Shown here one piece after another: positions 33,494 through 41,793 of a DNA stretch of 64,000 bases; positions within the stretch are counted from its first letter, which is position 1, and every line of letters begins with the position of its first letter. The stretch spans positions 119,148 through 183,147 of the forward strand of contig NZ_WVID01000018.1 in the NCBI RefSeq assembly GCF_010091925.1, given 5' to 3'. The notes below the pieces were generated by a model, which saw only the letters and a list, made by a program, of their open reading frames with translations, did no database searches and was not told the origin of the DNA. The DNA is from Nostoc sp. B(2019). Lineage in GTDB: Bacteria > Cyanobacteriota > Cyanobacteriia > Cyanobacteriales > Nostocaceae. The position numbers and the translations under genes are program-made.

Positions 33494-34084
33494 ATGAGCC
33501 TGAGAATTTACGGGAATCGTCAGCTAAAAACTTTACCGGGAACAGAAACTAGACCCACCAGTGGGCGGGTAAGGGAGGCAGTGTTTAATATTTGGCAGGG
33601 AGGAATAGCAGGTTGTCGCTGGCTAGATGTGTGCGCTGGTACTGGTTCAATGGGCGCAGAGGCTTTGTGTAGAGGAGCCAGCTTAGTAGTGGGAATTGAA
33701 CAATCGAGCCGAGCCTGTGCCATTATTCAACAAAACTGGCAGGCGGTGGCTGATAGCGAGCAAAAATGGAAGGTATTGCGGGGAGATGCAATCCAACAGT
33801 TAAAGACCTTATCAGGCAAGCAGTTTGACAGAATTTACTTTGATCCGCCTTATGCTAGTGGTTTGTACCAGCCAGTCATAGAAGCGATCGCTCATTATCA
33901 ACTTTTAGCTCCTAGCGGCGAAATTGCAGTTGAACATAACCCCCAAGGTTGGACACCGCCACTAATTTCTACTTGGGAAATTTGCCGCGAGAAAGTTTAT
34001 GGCAATACAGCTCTGACTTTCTACAGAATTATGGAATCGGGGAATGAGGGAGATGAGGGAGATAAGGAAGATGAGGGAGAGTAA
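33494..34084 (+). CDS. rsmD: RsmD-family 16S rRNA (guanine-N2) methyltransferase
   Basis: Probably methylates G966 of 16S rRNA using SAM. 196 residues; N-terminus RIYGNRQLKTLPGTETRPTSGRVREAVFN is the RsmD signature; SAM loop WLDVCAGTGSMGAEAL (43-58); catalytic DPPY at 117-120. The last 17 or so residues (ESGNEGDEGDKEDEGE) are extra compared with the family and are coded by a GAGGGAGAT-type repeat, i.e. a repeat-derived acidic tail. The ATG follows a heptamer tract. The next gene, petG, is on the other strand. Confidence 0.88.
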   Translation: MSLRIYGNRQLKTLPGTETRPTSGRVREAVFNIWQGGIAGCRWLDVCAGTGSMGAEALCRGASLVVGIEQSSRACAIIQQNWQAVADSEQKWKVLRGDAIQQLKTLSGKQFDRIYFDPPYASGLYQPVIEAIAHYQLLAPSGEIAVEHNPQGWTPPLISTWEICREKVYGNTALTFYRIMESGNEGDEGDKEDEGE

Positions 34085-34121
34085 TTATTAAGCATCTTTA
34101 TTTACTTCCTCATCTTCCCCA

Positions 34122-34166
34122 CTCAGCACTCAAAACTCAGCACTCAGCACTCGGAAGGCACTCAGC
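34122..34166. repeat. Tandem ACTCAGC heptamers
   Basis: Repeats of ACTCAGC/ACTCAAA in tandem just downstream of rsmD, an STRR-type tract. Degenerate relatives lie near 57000 and 57885. Confidence 0.75.
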
Positions 34167-34172
34167 ACTAAT

Positions 34173-34289
34173 TCACCCCCCTCCCAACTGGTTGTCGCGC
34201 TTATATTGCTTATAAGCAGCGTAAAACAGTCCAGCGAGTGTGACGACAATCAAACCAAGGACAATTCCTGAGAGCAGGGGTTCAACCAC
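34173..34289 (-). CDS. petG: Cytochrome b6-f complex subunit V PetG
   Basis: A 38-residue single-pass protein, [20 protein letters not shown] then [11 protein letters not shown], which is the standard PetG sequence: a transmembrane helix (about 5-25) and a short basic stromal/cytoplasmic tail. It is needed for assembly or stability of the thylakoid b6f complex. The start is GTG at 34289, preceded by GAGGAG at 8 bases; the frame is open further upstream, but the conserved N-terminus fixes the start. Confidence 0.95.
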   Translation of the reverse strand: MVEPLLSGIVLGLIVVTLAGLFYAAYKQYKRDNQLGGG

Positions 34290-34498
34290 TGTAAATCTCC
34301 TCTTTGCAGTTATTAAATATTCGTTTCCTGTTTTTGATTTTACCAAATCCGGCACAAATCCGCGCCCTACAGCGTTTTTAGACTCCGACTACCGACAACA
34401 AAATAATCTTCTGTGCTTGCAGACACAATCAAGAACTTTTAAGCTATGTGTAGGAAATGATAACTTTTTAGTACACCTAGACTTTCACAGCAAACCTT

Positions 34499-34873
34499 TT
34501 GGATAACCAGATTACCAAACCTGAAATTCTGATTCAGCGGATCGCTTTGTTGGCTCTGGCGATACTGCTAGCAGTCCCTTTGGGCTTTTTTGGTGTTCAG
34601 TTGGTTCGAGCCTCTGATCCATACGTCAAAAGTGTTCTATCTTTGACAGGAAACCCAGTTCAAGGACACGCTATTTTTCAAATCAACTGTGCTGGTTGTC
34701 ATGGAATACAAGCAGACGGGCGAGTCGGGCCCAGTTTGCAAGCTGTCTCAAAACACAAGTCTCGGTATGGATTGATTCACCAAGTGATTAGTGGTGAAAC
34801 GCCGCCAATGCCAAAATTCCAGCCTAGCGTCCAAGAAATGGCGGATCTTTTGAGTTACTTAGAGTCGTTGTAG
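34499..34873 (+). CDS. cytM: Membrane-anchored c-type cytochrome, cytochrome cM-like
   Basis: 124 residues. An N-terminal hydrophobic helix (about 12-36) without a clear cleavage site anchors a small heme domain: CAGCH at 64-68 binds heme c, Met104 in GETPPMPKF is the likely sixth ligand, and QEMADLLSYLESL is the C-terminal helix. The uncleaved anchor and short domain favour cytochrome cM over soluble PetJ (c6). The start is TTG 34499; no ATG is available upstream of the helix. It is divergent from petG. CytM is reported to affect photosynthetic and respiratory electron flow. Confidence 0.7.
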   Translation: MDNQITKPEILIQRIALLALAILLAVPLGFFGVQLVRASDPYVKSVLSLTGNPVQGHAIFQINCAGCHGIQADGRVGPSLQAVSKHKSRYGLIHQVISGETPPMPKFQPSVQEMADLLSYLESL

Positions 34874-34903
34874 TGTGTATCATTAATTCTGATGGTCATA
34901 CGT

Positions 34904-34961
34904 GTTTGTCGTAAGGACTTTAGTCCTTGATTTTTTAAGCACTAAAGTGCTTACTACGAAC
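34904..34961. repeat. Dispersed repeat with AAGGACTTTAGTCCTT and AAGCACTAAAGTGCTT hairpins
   Basis: Two adjacent perfect palindromes flanked by GTTTGTCGT and ACTACGAAC, sharing ends with the element at 22536-22622. A common Nostoc intergenic structure; could stop transcription from the cytochrome gene. Confidence 0.75.
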
Positions 34962-35072
34962 CTCTCACGACATGTAGCTGGAAATACGGCTTAAAAGAAG
35001 TGGCAAACCGTCGCCTCTTTGGGTGATCTAAGATTGTTGGGTATCTGATAATTTGCGATCGCCACAAGACTG

Positions 35073-36086
35073 ATGATTGAAGTTGAACATCTGAGTAAAA
35101 TATACGGATCTACCCCAGCCATTACTGATGTCACTTTTAGCGTTGAGCCAGGGGAGATTTTGGGGTTTTTGGGGCCAAATGGTGCTGGTAAAACCACAAC
35201 TATGCGAATTCTGGCTGGTTATTTACCTGCAACAAATGGTAAAGCTAAGATTGCTGGTTATGATGTCAATGAAAATTCCCTAGCTGTACGCCAGCGGATT
35301 GGCTATTTACCGGAAACACCGCCATTATATCCAGAGATGACGGTGGAGGGGTTTTTGGATTTTGTAGCACGAATTAAAGGAGTATCAGCAGGCGATCGCC
35401 CCAATAAGGTGACAGCAGCAATAGAACGTTGCAATTTAGAAGAAAAGCGGCAAGTAATTATTCGCAAACTTTCTAAAGGATATCGCCAAAGAGTCGGCAT
35501 TGCTCAAGCGATCGTTCATGATCCACCGGCAATTATTCTAGATGAACCCACAGTCGGACTAGACCCCCGACAAATCATTGAAGTGCGGAATTTAATTAAA
35601 AGTCTTGCAGGGACTCATACAATTATTCTTTCCACGCACATTCTGCCAGAAGTGAGCATGACTTGTAGCCGCGTAGCCATCATCAATCGGGGTAAAATTG
35701 TTGCAACTAACACACCAGAAAATCTAATGATGCAGTTGACAGGTGGCTCTGGATATGAATTAGAGATAGAAGGAGAAGCCGCCTTAGCCAAACAAGTACT
35801 GCAAAATGTCGCGGGTGTAACTCTAGTAGAATCGTTTCCCACAGCAGGAATGCATAGTCAAGTCCCTCTACAAGGTAAACGCGCTTACCTGCGGGTGATA
35901 TCGCAACCAGGAAAAGAACCAGGACGAGATATTGCCACAACATTAGTGCGTGCAGGATTTGGTCTACATGAAATGCGGCGTGTCAACGCTACTCTGGAAG
36001 ATGTGTTCTTGCAACTGACCACAGAAGAAAAGAATTTAGAGACTGAGGTAGATTCAACCGCAGCCAATGAAGGAGAAGCAGCATAA
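35073..36086 (+). CDS. ABC transporter ATPase, GldA-like
   Basis: 337 residues. Walker A GPNGAGKTT (34-42), Q-loop region, signature LSKGYRQRVGIAQA (133-146), Walker B AIILDEPTVGLDP (153-165) and switch His in STHILPE. A C-terminal extension (about 230-337) follows, typical of DrrA/GldA-type ATPases that pair with ABC-2 permeases. It starts a tightly packed operon: the permease ATG directly abuts its TAA. The transported substrate is unknown. Confidence 0.88.
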   Translation: MIEVEHLSKIYGSTPAITDVTFSVEPGEILGFLGPNGAGKTTTMRILAGYLPATNGKAKIAGYDVNENSLAVRQRIGYLPETPPLYPEMTVEGFLDFVARIKGVSAGDRPNKVTAAIERCNLEEKRQVIIRKLSKGYRQRVGIAQAIVHDPPAIILDEPTVGLDPRQIIEVRNLIKSLAGTHTIILSTHILPEVSMTCSRVAIINRGKIVATNTPENLMMQLTGGSGYELEIEGEAALAKQVLQNVAGVTLVESFPTAGMHSQVPLQGKRAYLRVISQPGKEPGRDIATTLVRAGFGLHEMRRVNATLEDVFLQLTTEEKNLETEVDSTAANEGEAA

Positions 36087-36899
36087 ATGGGTGTAGTACT
36101 GAGTAATATCATTGCCATTTACCGCCGAGAGTTACAGAGTTATTTTGTATCACCTTTGGCTTATGCGATCGCTGGCGTGTTTTGGTTCATTGCGGGGTTG
36201 TTCTTCGTCATGATTTTGCTGGGGCCAGATGGGATCTTGCCAACAGTTGCGGCAATAGATTTACAAGGGCAACAAATAGGAGTACCAGTACCGCCAATAG
36301 ATGTCCCTTACGAATTTATCCGGGCATTTTTGGATCGGATGGGGTGGCTATTGTTGTTTGTGTTGCCAATTCTCTCAATGGGACTTTATGCCGAAGAACG
36401 CAAGCGAGGCACTTTAGAACTGTTAGCCACGTCACCAGTCACAAACTGGGCGGTAGCCATAGGTAAATTATTAGGAGTGCTAACATTTTTTACAGCGATG
36501 GTCGCGCCTATGCTAATTTTTGAAGCGATCGCAATCAGTGGAGCAAATCCACCAATGTCACCTTCAATACCCTTGCTAGGTCATTTTGGATTAATTTTGC
36601 TAGCAGCAGCAATTTTGTCTTTAGGAATGTTTATTTCCTCTTTAACAGAAAGCACAATTCTGTCTGCTGTTCTCACGTTTGCAGTCATCTTATTACTGTT
36701 ATTTATTGATTTAATCGCCAAACTTATTCCTGGCCCTATAGGCGAGGCCCTGGGTCATCTGTCGTTGCTAAAACATTACAACACTTTAATCCAAGGCATT
36801 TTTGATACTAGTAGCTTAATTTTATTTGCCAGTTACATTTTTTTAGGCATCTTTCTCACAGCTCAATCAATTGATGCACTACGTTTTCAACGTCAGTAG
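36087..36899 (+). CDS. ABC-2 type permease, GldF-like
   Basis: 270 residues with six hydrophobic segments. It begins IIAIYRRELQSYFVSPLAYAIAGVFWFIAGLFF, a start typical of GldF-type permeases, and has RKRGTLELLATSPV (about 110-123), the conserved cytoplasmic motif of ABC-2 permeases. It starts immediately after the ATPase stop, so translational coupling is likely. In Bacteroidetes GldFG partner with GldA; in cyanobacteria the role is not established. Confidence 0.85.
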   Translation: MGVVLSNIIAIYRRELQSYFVSPLAYAIAGVFWFIAGLFFVMILLGPDGILPTVAAIDLQGQQIGVPVPPIDVPYEFIRAFLDRMGWLLLFVLPILSMGLYAEERKRGTLELLATSPVTNWAVAIGKLLGVLTFFTAMVAPMLIFEAIAISGANPPMSPSIPLLGHFGLILLAAAILSLGMFISSLTESTILSAVLTFAVILLLLFIDLIAKLIPGPIGEALGHLSLLKHYNTLIQGIFDTSSLILFASYIFLGIFLTAQSIDALRFQRQ

Positions 36900-37004
36900 T
36901 CATTAGCCATTAGTCATTAGTAAAGACAAATGAGCAAGGACGAATGACAAAGCGCAAAGTCTGAGCTAAGGCTTCTTAGATCAGAACTTTGTAAGAGAGG
37001 ATAA

Positions 37005-38660
37005 ATGACAAATAACATGAAGAAAATCGCAAAAAAAACACTGTGGCAATATCTGTTTTGGCTGGGCCCGTTTTTATTTATTGTTGGCTTAACAGCCGGG
37101 TTAGTGTCTGAACAGTGGGGAGCAATTCCATTAGCATTCCTGATTTCAGGACTTGTGATCACCGGGTTGTGGGTAGTATGGCAAAGCCAGCAGAGTAGCT
37201 GGTGGAAGCGTCGTTCTACCCAAGCTGGGACTAATGCCTTGGTGGCGACTTTAGCAATATTGGCGATTTTGGGGTTAATTAATTTTTTAGGCGATCGCTA
37301 CCATTTGCGGGCAGACTTAACAGAGACTCAGTTATTTACCCTTGCCCCCCAGTCACGAGAATTGGTAAGTACCTTGCCACAACCAGTTAAGGTGTGGGTA
37401 TTTGATGTAACTCAAAATCCTCAAGACCGAGAATTGTTGAATAATTATCAGCGGCAAAGTTCAAAATTTAAATTTGAGTATATTGACCCCCAGGCTAGGC
37501 CTGGACTAGCAGACAAGTTTGGCGTCAAAGATTACGGAGAAGTTTATCTGGAATCTGGAGATAAACGGCAATTAGTACAGGTGGTAAATGAAAATGAACG
37601 CCTGTCGGAAGTCAGATTAACTAGCCGCCTGCAACAAATCACTAGTGCAACCACAGCTAAAGTTTACCTACTTCAAGGTCATGGCGAACGCCAACTCTCA
37701 GCCGCTAAAGGTGCAATATCACAAGCGATTCAGGGGTTAGGCGATAGAAATTACACAACATCACCGCTGAATCTAGCAGACAACCCCAAAGTTCCTGAAG
37801 ATGCTGCTGTAGTGGTAGTAGCCGGGCCCAAGCGAGGGTTGTTTGAGGGCGAAGTCAAAGCATTGCAAGAGTATCTCAATCGTGGCGGTAACTTACTGCT
37901 GATGATTGATCCCAATACAGATCCCAAACTTGACAGCTTGTTGCAAGCATGGGGCATTCGCCTAGATAATCGTTTAGCTGTGGATGTCTCCGGTGAAAAA
38001 GTCGGACTTGGCCCAGCTGCTCCCCTAGTGACAGAATACGGACAACATCCGATTACCAAAGATTTTGGCAATGGTATTTCTTTTTATCCACTAGCAAGAC
38101 CGCTCGAAATTACCCCGGTAGCTGGTGTTGAAGCTACTCCCTTGCTGCAAACTAAACCTTATCCCAACAGTTGGGCAGAAAGCGACCTGCAAAGCGAAAA
38201 ATTAGAGTTTAATCCCGACCAAGACCTCAAAGGGCCTCTAACCTTGGGTGCGGCTTTAACAAGAAAACTACCAGCTAAATCTACTTCTACTCCTCAAACG
38301 CCAGTACCTTTACCCCTACCATCACCAACCACCCAAACGAAAACTACCCCCTCTCCCGTTCCTCCTGCTACTCCCTCATCTCAAACAACCACGGAATCAC
38401 GGTTAGTAGTTTTAGGAAATTCAGATTTCGTTACCGATGGCTTATTTCAACAACAACTAAATGGAGATGTGTTTCTCAACTCAGTTACCTGGCTGAGTCA
38501 ACAAGATCAGCAACCCCTTTCCATTCGCCCCAAAGAAGCCAAAAACCGACGCATAAATCTGACAACGATGCAAGCCAATCTTTTAATACTGTCGTCTCTA
38601 TTGTTTTTACCCCTCATTGGCTTAATTGCCGCAGCCGTTATCTGGTGGAAACGACGGTAA
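37005..38660 (+). CDS. GldG-like ABC transporter auxiliary protein
   Basis: 551 residues. Three N-terminal membrane helices (about 15-35, 42-60, 78-95), then a large extracytoplasmic domain with DLTETQLFTLAPQSRELVSTL and KVWVF, the GldG/ABC_transp_aux signature, plus LLLMIDPNTDPKLDSLL; a Pro/Thr-rich linker (about 428-460); and a last helix (about 527-547) ending WWKRR. The first ATG (37005) has AGAGAGG at 4 bases but is made by an ATGACAA repeat unit; ATG 37017 (MKKIAKKT) is the alternative. It follows the permease after a repeat-filled gap. Confidence 0.8.
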   Translation: MTNNMKKIAKKTLWQYLFWLGPFLFIVGLTAGLVSEQWGAIPLAFLISGLVITGLWVVWQSQQSSWWKRRSTQAGTNALVATLAILAILGLINFLGDRYHLRADLTETQLFTLAPQSRELVSTLPQPVKVWVFDVTQNPQDRELLNNYQRQSSKFKFEYIDPQARPGLADKFGVKDYGEVYLESGDKRQLVQVVNENERLSEVRLTSRLQQITSATTAKVYLLQGHGERQLSAAKGAISQAIQGLGDRNYTTSPLNLADNPKVPEDAAVVVVAGPKRGLFEGEVKALQEYLNRGGNLLLMIDPNTDPKLDSLLQAWGIRLDNRLAVDVSGEKVGLGPAAPLVTEYGQHPITKDFGNGISFYPLARPLEITPVAGVEATPLLQTKPYPNSWAESDLQSEKLEFNPDQDLKGPLTLGAALTRKLPAKSTSTPQTPVPLPLPSPTTQTKTTPSPVPPATPSSQTTTESRLVVLGNSDFVTDGLFQQQLNGDVFLNSVTWLSQQDQQPLSIRPKEAKNRRINLTTMQANLLILSSLLFLPLIGLIAAAVIWWKRR

Positions 38661-38802
38661 GGGAGAGTGGAAGAGTGGGAGAGTGGGGAGAGGGGCAGAG
38701 GGGCATAAGGGGAATAAATACTGACTCTTTCCTGTACAGACGCGATTAATCGCGTCTCTACTCTTGACCCTTGACAAATGACAAACGACAAATGACTAAA
38801 AA

Positions 38803-39426
38803 ATGAAATTGCCGCGAACGACTCTAATTTTAATATTGCTAGCGCTGGGTTTAGGTGGTTTTGTTTACTTCTATGAAATTCAAGGTGCGACTCAGCGAGA
38901 AGAAATCAAGGAGAAAAACCAGCAAATTTTCTCTTTTGGAGAAGATGATGTGCAGTCTTTAACAGTAAAGACTAAAAATATTACCCTGAGCCTGGAACGT
39001 AACACTCAATCTAGCAATCCTAAGTGGTCGCTAAAATCTCCCACATCTGGCCCAGCAAATGATGCTATTGTTTCTTATCTGATGGATTTGTTAGTAAAAG
39101 GTAAGAGCGATAAAACTTTATCAATCCCAGCAAACCAACGGGGAGAATTTGCTTTAGATAAACCCCAGGCGACTATTAATATCACCCTGAAGAATCAGCA
39201 AAACCATCAGTTGATTTTGGGGAAACCTGACTTTAGCGATCGTTTCTTGTATGCTCAAACTGACCCTGCTGCTAAACCAGATGGAAATATCGATATATTG
39301 TTGGTATCTACAGACTTTGCAAATGCGGTGAATCGGGAACTATCAGAATGGAGACAACCTGTAGATAATAGTCAGAAACTACCTCCACTAAATATTCCTC
39401 TTCCGACTCCGACAAAGAGCAACTAA
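38803..39426 (+). CDS. DUF4340 domain protein, fourth gene of the Gld-like operon
   Basis: 207 residues. One N-terminal membrane helix (about 5-25, LILILLALGLGGFVYFYEI), then a periplasmic DUF4340-type domain with FGEDDVQSLTVKTKNITLSLER and WSLKSPTSGPANDAIVSYLMDLL. DUF4340 proteins are regularly encoded next to GldG-like proteins, which fits this operon. The start ATG follows ACAAATGACTAAAAA, a heptamer tract. Function unknown beyond association with the ABC system. Confidence 0.8.
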   Translation: MKLPRTTLILILLALGLGGFVYFYEIQGATQREEIKEKNQQIFSFGEDDVQSLTVKTKNITLSLERNTQSSNPKWSLKSPTSGPANDAIVSYLMDLLVKGKSDKTLSIPANQRGEFALDKPQATINITLKNQQNHQLILGKPDFSDRFLYAQTDPAAKPDGNIDILLVSTDFANAVNRELSEWRQPVDNSQKLPPLNIPLPTPTKSN

Positions 39427-39437
39427 GCAATATTTCC

Positions 39438-40292
39438 ATGATTAACCCGACTGCAACATTGCTAATTTCTTGCCCCGATCAACGGGGACTGGTGGCGAAA
39501 ATTGCTAATTTTATCTATGCAAATGGCGGTAATATTATCCATGCAGATCAGCATACAGACTTTGCTGCTGGATTGTTTCTCACTCGTATTGAATGGCAGT
39601 TAAATGGGTTTAATTTGCCACGAGAGTTGATTGCACCTGCATTTAATGCGATTGCTCAACCTTTAGGCGCTAAATGGGAAATACGCTTTTCTGATACAAT
39701 ACCACGTATTGCCATTTGGGTAAGTCGGCAAGACCATTGTCTATTTGACTTGATTTGGCGGCAACGTGCTAAAGAATTTATTGCAGAGATTCCTTTAATT
39801 ATCAGCAACCATCCTAATTTAAAGGTAGTTGCAGAGCAATTCGGTATCGATTATCAGCATCTTACTATCACTAAAGACAACAAAATAGAGCAGGAAGCCC
39901 AACAACTAGAATTACTCCAAAATTATAAAATCGATTTAGTTGTGTTAGCAAAGTATATGCAGATTGTTAGTAGAGATTTTATTGCTAAATTTCCACAAAT
40001 TATTAATATTCATCATTCATTTTTACCAGCCTTTGTTGGTGCAAATCCTTATCATAGAGCTTTTGAACGTGGTGTCAAAATTATTGGTGCTACCGCTCAT
40101 TATGCTACCCCTGATTTAGATGCCGGCCCCATTATTGAGCAAGATGTAGTGCGAGTTAGTCACCGCGATGAAGTTGAAGATTTGGTGAGAAAAGGCAAAG
40201 ATTTAGAGCGAGTTGTATTAGCTAGAGCAGTGCGTTTACACTTGCAAAATCGAGTGTTAGTCTATGGCAATCGCACAGTAGTGTTTGAGTAA
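39438..40292 (+). CDS. purU: Formyltetrahydrofolate deformylase PurU
   Basis: Hydrolyses 10-formyl-THF to formate and THF. 284 residues: an N-terminal ACT domain (TATLLISCPDQRGLVAKIANFIYANGGNI, about 4-32) followed by the formyltransferase-type catalytic domain with LAKYMQIVSRDF, the conserved HHSFLPAFVGANPYHRAF (about 194-211) and TAHYATPDLDAGPIIEQDV with its catalytic Asp. It starts 11 bases after the DUF4340 gene, so it may be cotranscribed with the Gld-like operon. Confidence 0.93.
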   Translation: MINPTATLLISCPDQRGLVAKIANFIYANGGNIIHADQHTDFAAGLFLTRIEWQLNGFNLPRELIAPAFNAIAQPLGAKWEIRFSDTIPRIAIWVSRQDHCLFDLIWRQRAKEFIAEIPLIISNHPNLKVVAEQFGIDYQHLTITKDNKIEQEAQQLELLQNYKIDLVVLAKYMQIVSRDFIAKFPQIINIHHSFLPAFVGANPYHRAFERGVKIIGATAHYATPDLDAGPIIEQDVVRVSHRDEVEDLVRKGKDLERVVLARAVRLHLQNRVLVYGNRTVVFE

Positions 40293-40347
40293 TGCCTAGG
40301 CGGCTGGAAGTCGCGGCTATACAAACGTTCGACTAGCGTTCCCCAGG

Positions 40348-40378
40348 AAAGTATGCGTAGTTTGAGTACGCATACTTT
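40348..40378. terminator. Bidirectional hairpin between purU and the convergent gene
   Basis: AAAGTATGCGTA (40348-40359) pairs with TACGCATACTTT (40367-40378), a perfect 12-bp stem, 7-base loop, with T and A runs at the two ends. It serves two converging genes. Confidence 0.75.
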
Positions 40379-40406
40379 AAAAACAAGAGAATAGTTAAAC
40401 TAAATG

Positions 40407-41120
40407 CTAAGAGTTTAGAACTGAGGCTAATTCTACCTCATCTTGTGATTCATCTCTAATTTGGAAGTAGTAGTAAAGATTGGCAACAGTTAGAGCTGAT
40501 GCGTATTGTAAATTAGATGCAACTAATGTTTTGTAACCAGCAATTCCAGCTTGTTGACTGATATAAAATTCGTACTCTCGACGTAGTTCAGGCTCAAACA
40601 TCAATAGCAATTGATCACGAAGAGAATAGAAATGGGACTTTTCAGTTAAACTCTCATATATTAATTGTTCTGGCGGTTCCGCTAAGTTGATTATTGAGTG
40701 GTGAGTATCTGAACTATTAGTGAGTTGTGAACTATTAAAATCAGTGCTACTTAAAATTTTTAATTCTGAAGAGGGGAGCAATGCCTGCGGCGGTAAACTA
40801 CGCATCCAATAAACATGATTTTGCCATGAGTTTAATACTGCTAAATCATGATTGTGAATACGGGTAATTTCAGGAAAAAGAAAATCCAGTTCATCATGTG
40901 ATTCACAGCGATTGATGACAACGAGGGCATCTTCACAAATTTTATCTTGAAGATGAGATAGGCGATCGCTTACCGCTGAAACCTCATTTTGCACTTGATA
41001 AGTTGCAATAATTGTTTGTTCAATTGCCCAAGCACATTCAAGTCTGCGTAGTTGACAAGCCGCACAAGTTTCTTCTAGTAAATGGGGATTGCTGTAATCT
41101 GCTAAAGCCACAAATAACAT
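40407..41120 (-). CDS. Uncharacterised protein
   Basis: 237 residues, soluble, with an N-terminal Cys-x2-Cys (EETCAACQLRRLEC) and a long helical first half (TIIATYQVQNEVSAVSDRLSHLQDKI). A low-complexity Ser/Thr linker (about 118-145) precedes a helical C-terminal part with YSLRDQLLLMFEPELRREYEFY. I do not recognise a family. Its ATG lies exactly where the dynamin remnant on the other strand begins (41118), so a rearrangement breakpoint is close to its start and the N-terminus may be altered. Confidence 0.6.
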   Translation of the reverse strand: MLFVALADYSNPHLLEETCAACQLRRLECAWAIEQTIIATYQVQNEVSAVSDRLSHLQDKICEDALVVINRCESHDELDFLFPEITRIHNHDLAVLNSWQNHVYWMRSLPPQALLPSSELKILSSTDFNSSQLTNSSDTHHSIINLAEPPEQLIYESLTEKSHFYSLRDQLLLMFEPELRREYEFYISQQAGIAGYKTLVASNLQYASALTVANLYYYFQIRDESQDEVELASVLNS

Positions 41121-41720
41121 TCCTCTGACACACTAGATGCAATTCAGGGCGAGTTTAAAAGCCTCGACCAACATATACAAACTAATTTCAGTCAACAGCT
41201 TCAACTTTCAATCAACGATATAAATGATGACTTTATGGGTATTGGAGGATTTGGCGGTGGGGTTGGAATAGGTGGTGCTTTAGCTGCTGGATTAATAGGA
41301 TTTACGGGACTTGGATTTATTGCCGTAATTGTCGCAAGTGTAGCTGCTGCAATTGCTGGTTCATTTGGTTTGGGGATGCTAGATTTTGATGGACTAAAAG
41401 ACCAGATAAAAGTGAAAATTTTTGAACTAGGATTTGAAAAATTCGATGAATCAATGGATAAATTATCTGAAAAGTTAGATGAAATTGCTGACTCAGTTTT
41501 TAATAGCAGAGTTGAATCAGCTAGTCGAGTAATTGCACAAGCGATCGCACTTTACGAAAATCTTCTAGAACAGCAGAAAAAAGCTCACAACGAAACTCTG
41601 GAACAACGTGAGGCTGACAAAGTATGGATTTCCCAAAAACGCCAAGAACTTGAGCAGGTTCAAAATGGATTGGAAGTAATTCTCAACATAAATACTGCAA
41701 TCACATCGTCCATCACGTAG
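41118..41720 (+). pseudogene. 3' fragment of a dynamin-like GTPase gene
   Basis: The frame is open from 41118. Before the first ATG (41235) it reads ..IQGEFKSLDQHIQTNFSQQL.., then GGFGGGVGIGGALAAGLIGF and FIAVIVASVAAAIAGSFGLG, a Gly/Ala-rich hydrophobic hairpin like the membrane paddle of bacterial dynamin-like proteins, then a long helix with ESMDKLSEKLDEIADSVF and a Gln/Glu-rich end. The GTPase domain is absent and a stop plus an opposing gene occupy the upstream side. I read it as a truncated dynamin-like gene; a short independently translated protein of 161 residues is possible. Confidence 0.6.
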
Positions 41721-41793
41721 CAGTACATTAATGAAATAAATTTGTGGTTTTGGGAATACTAAATCTATTACCAAACTTAACAGGAAGGGGTCA

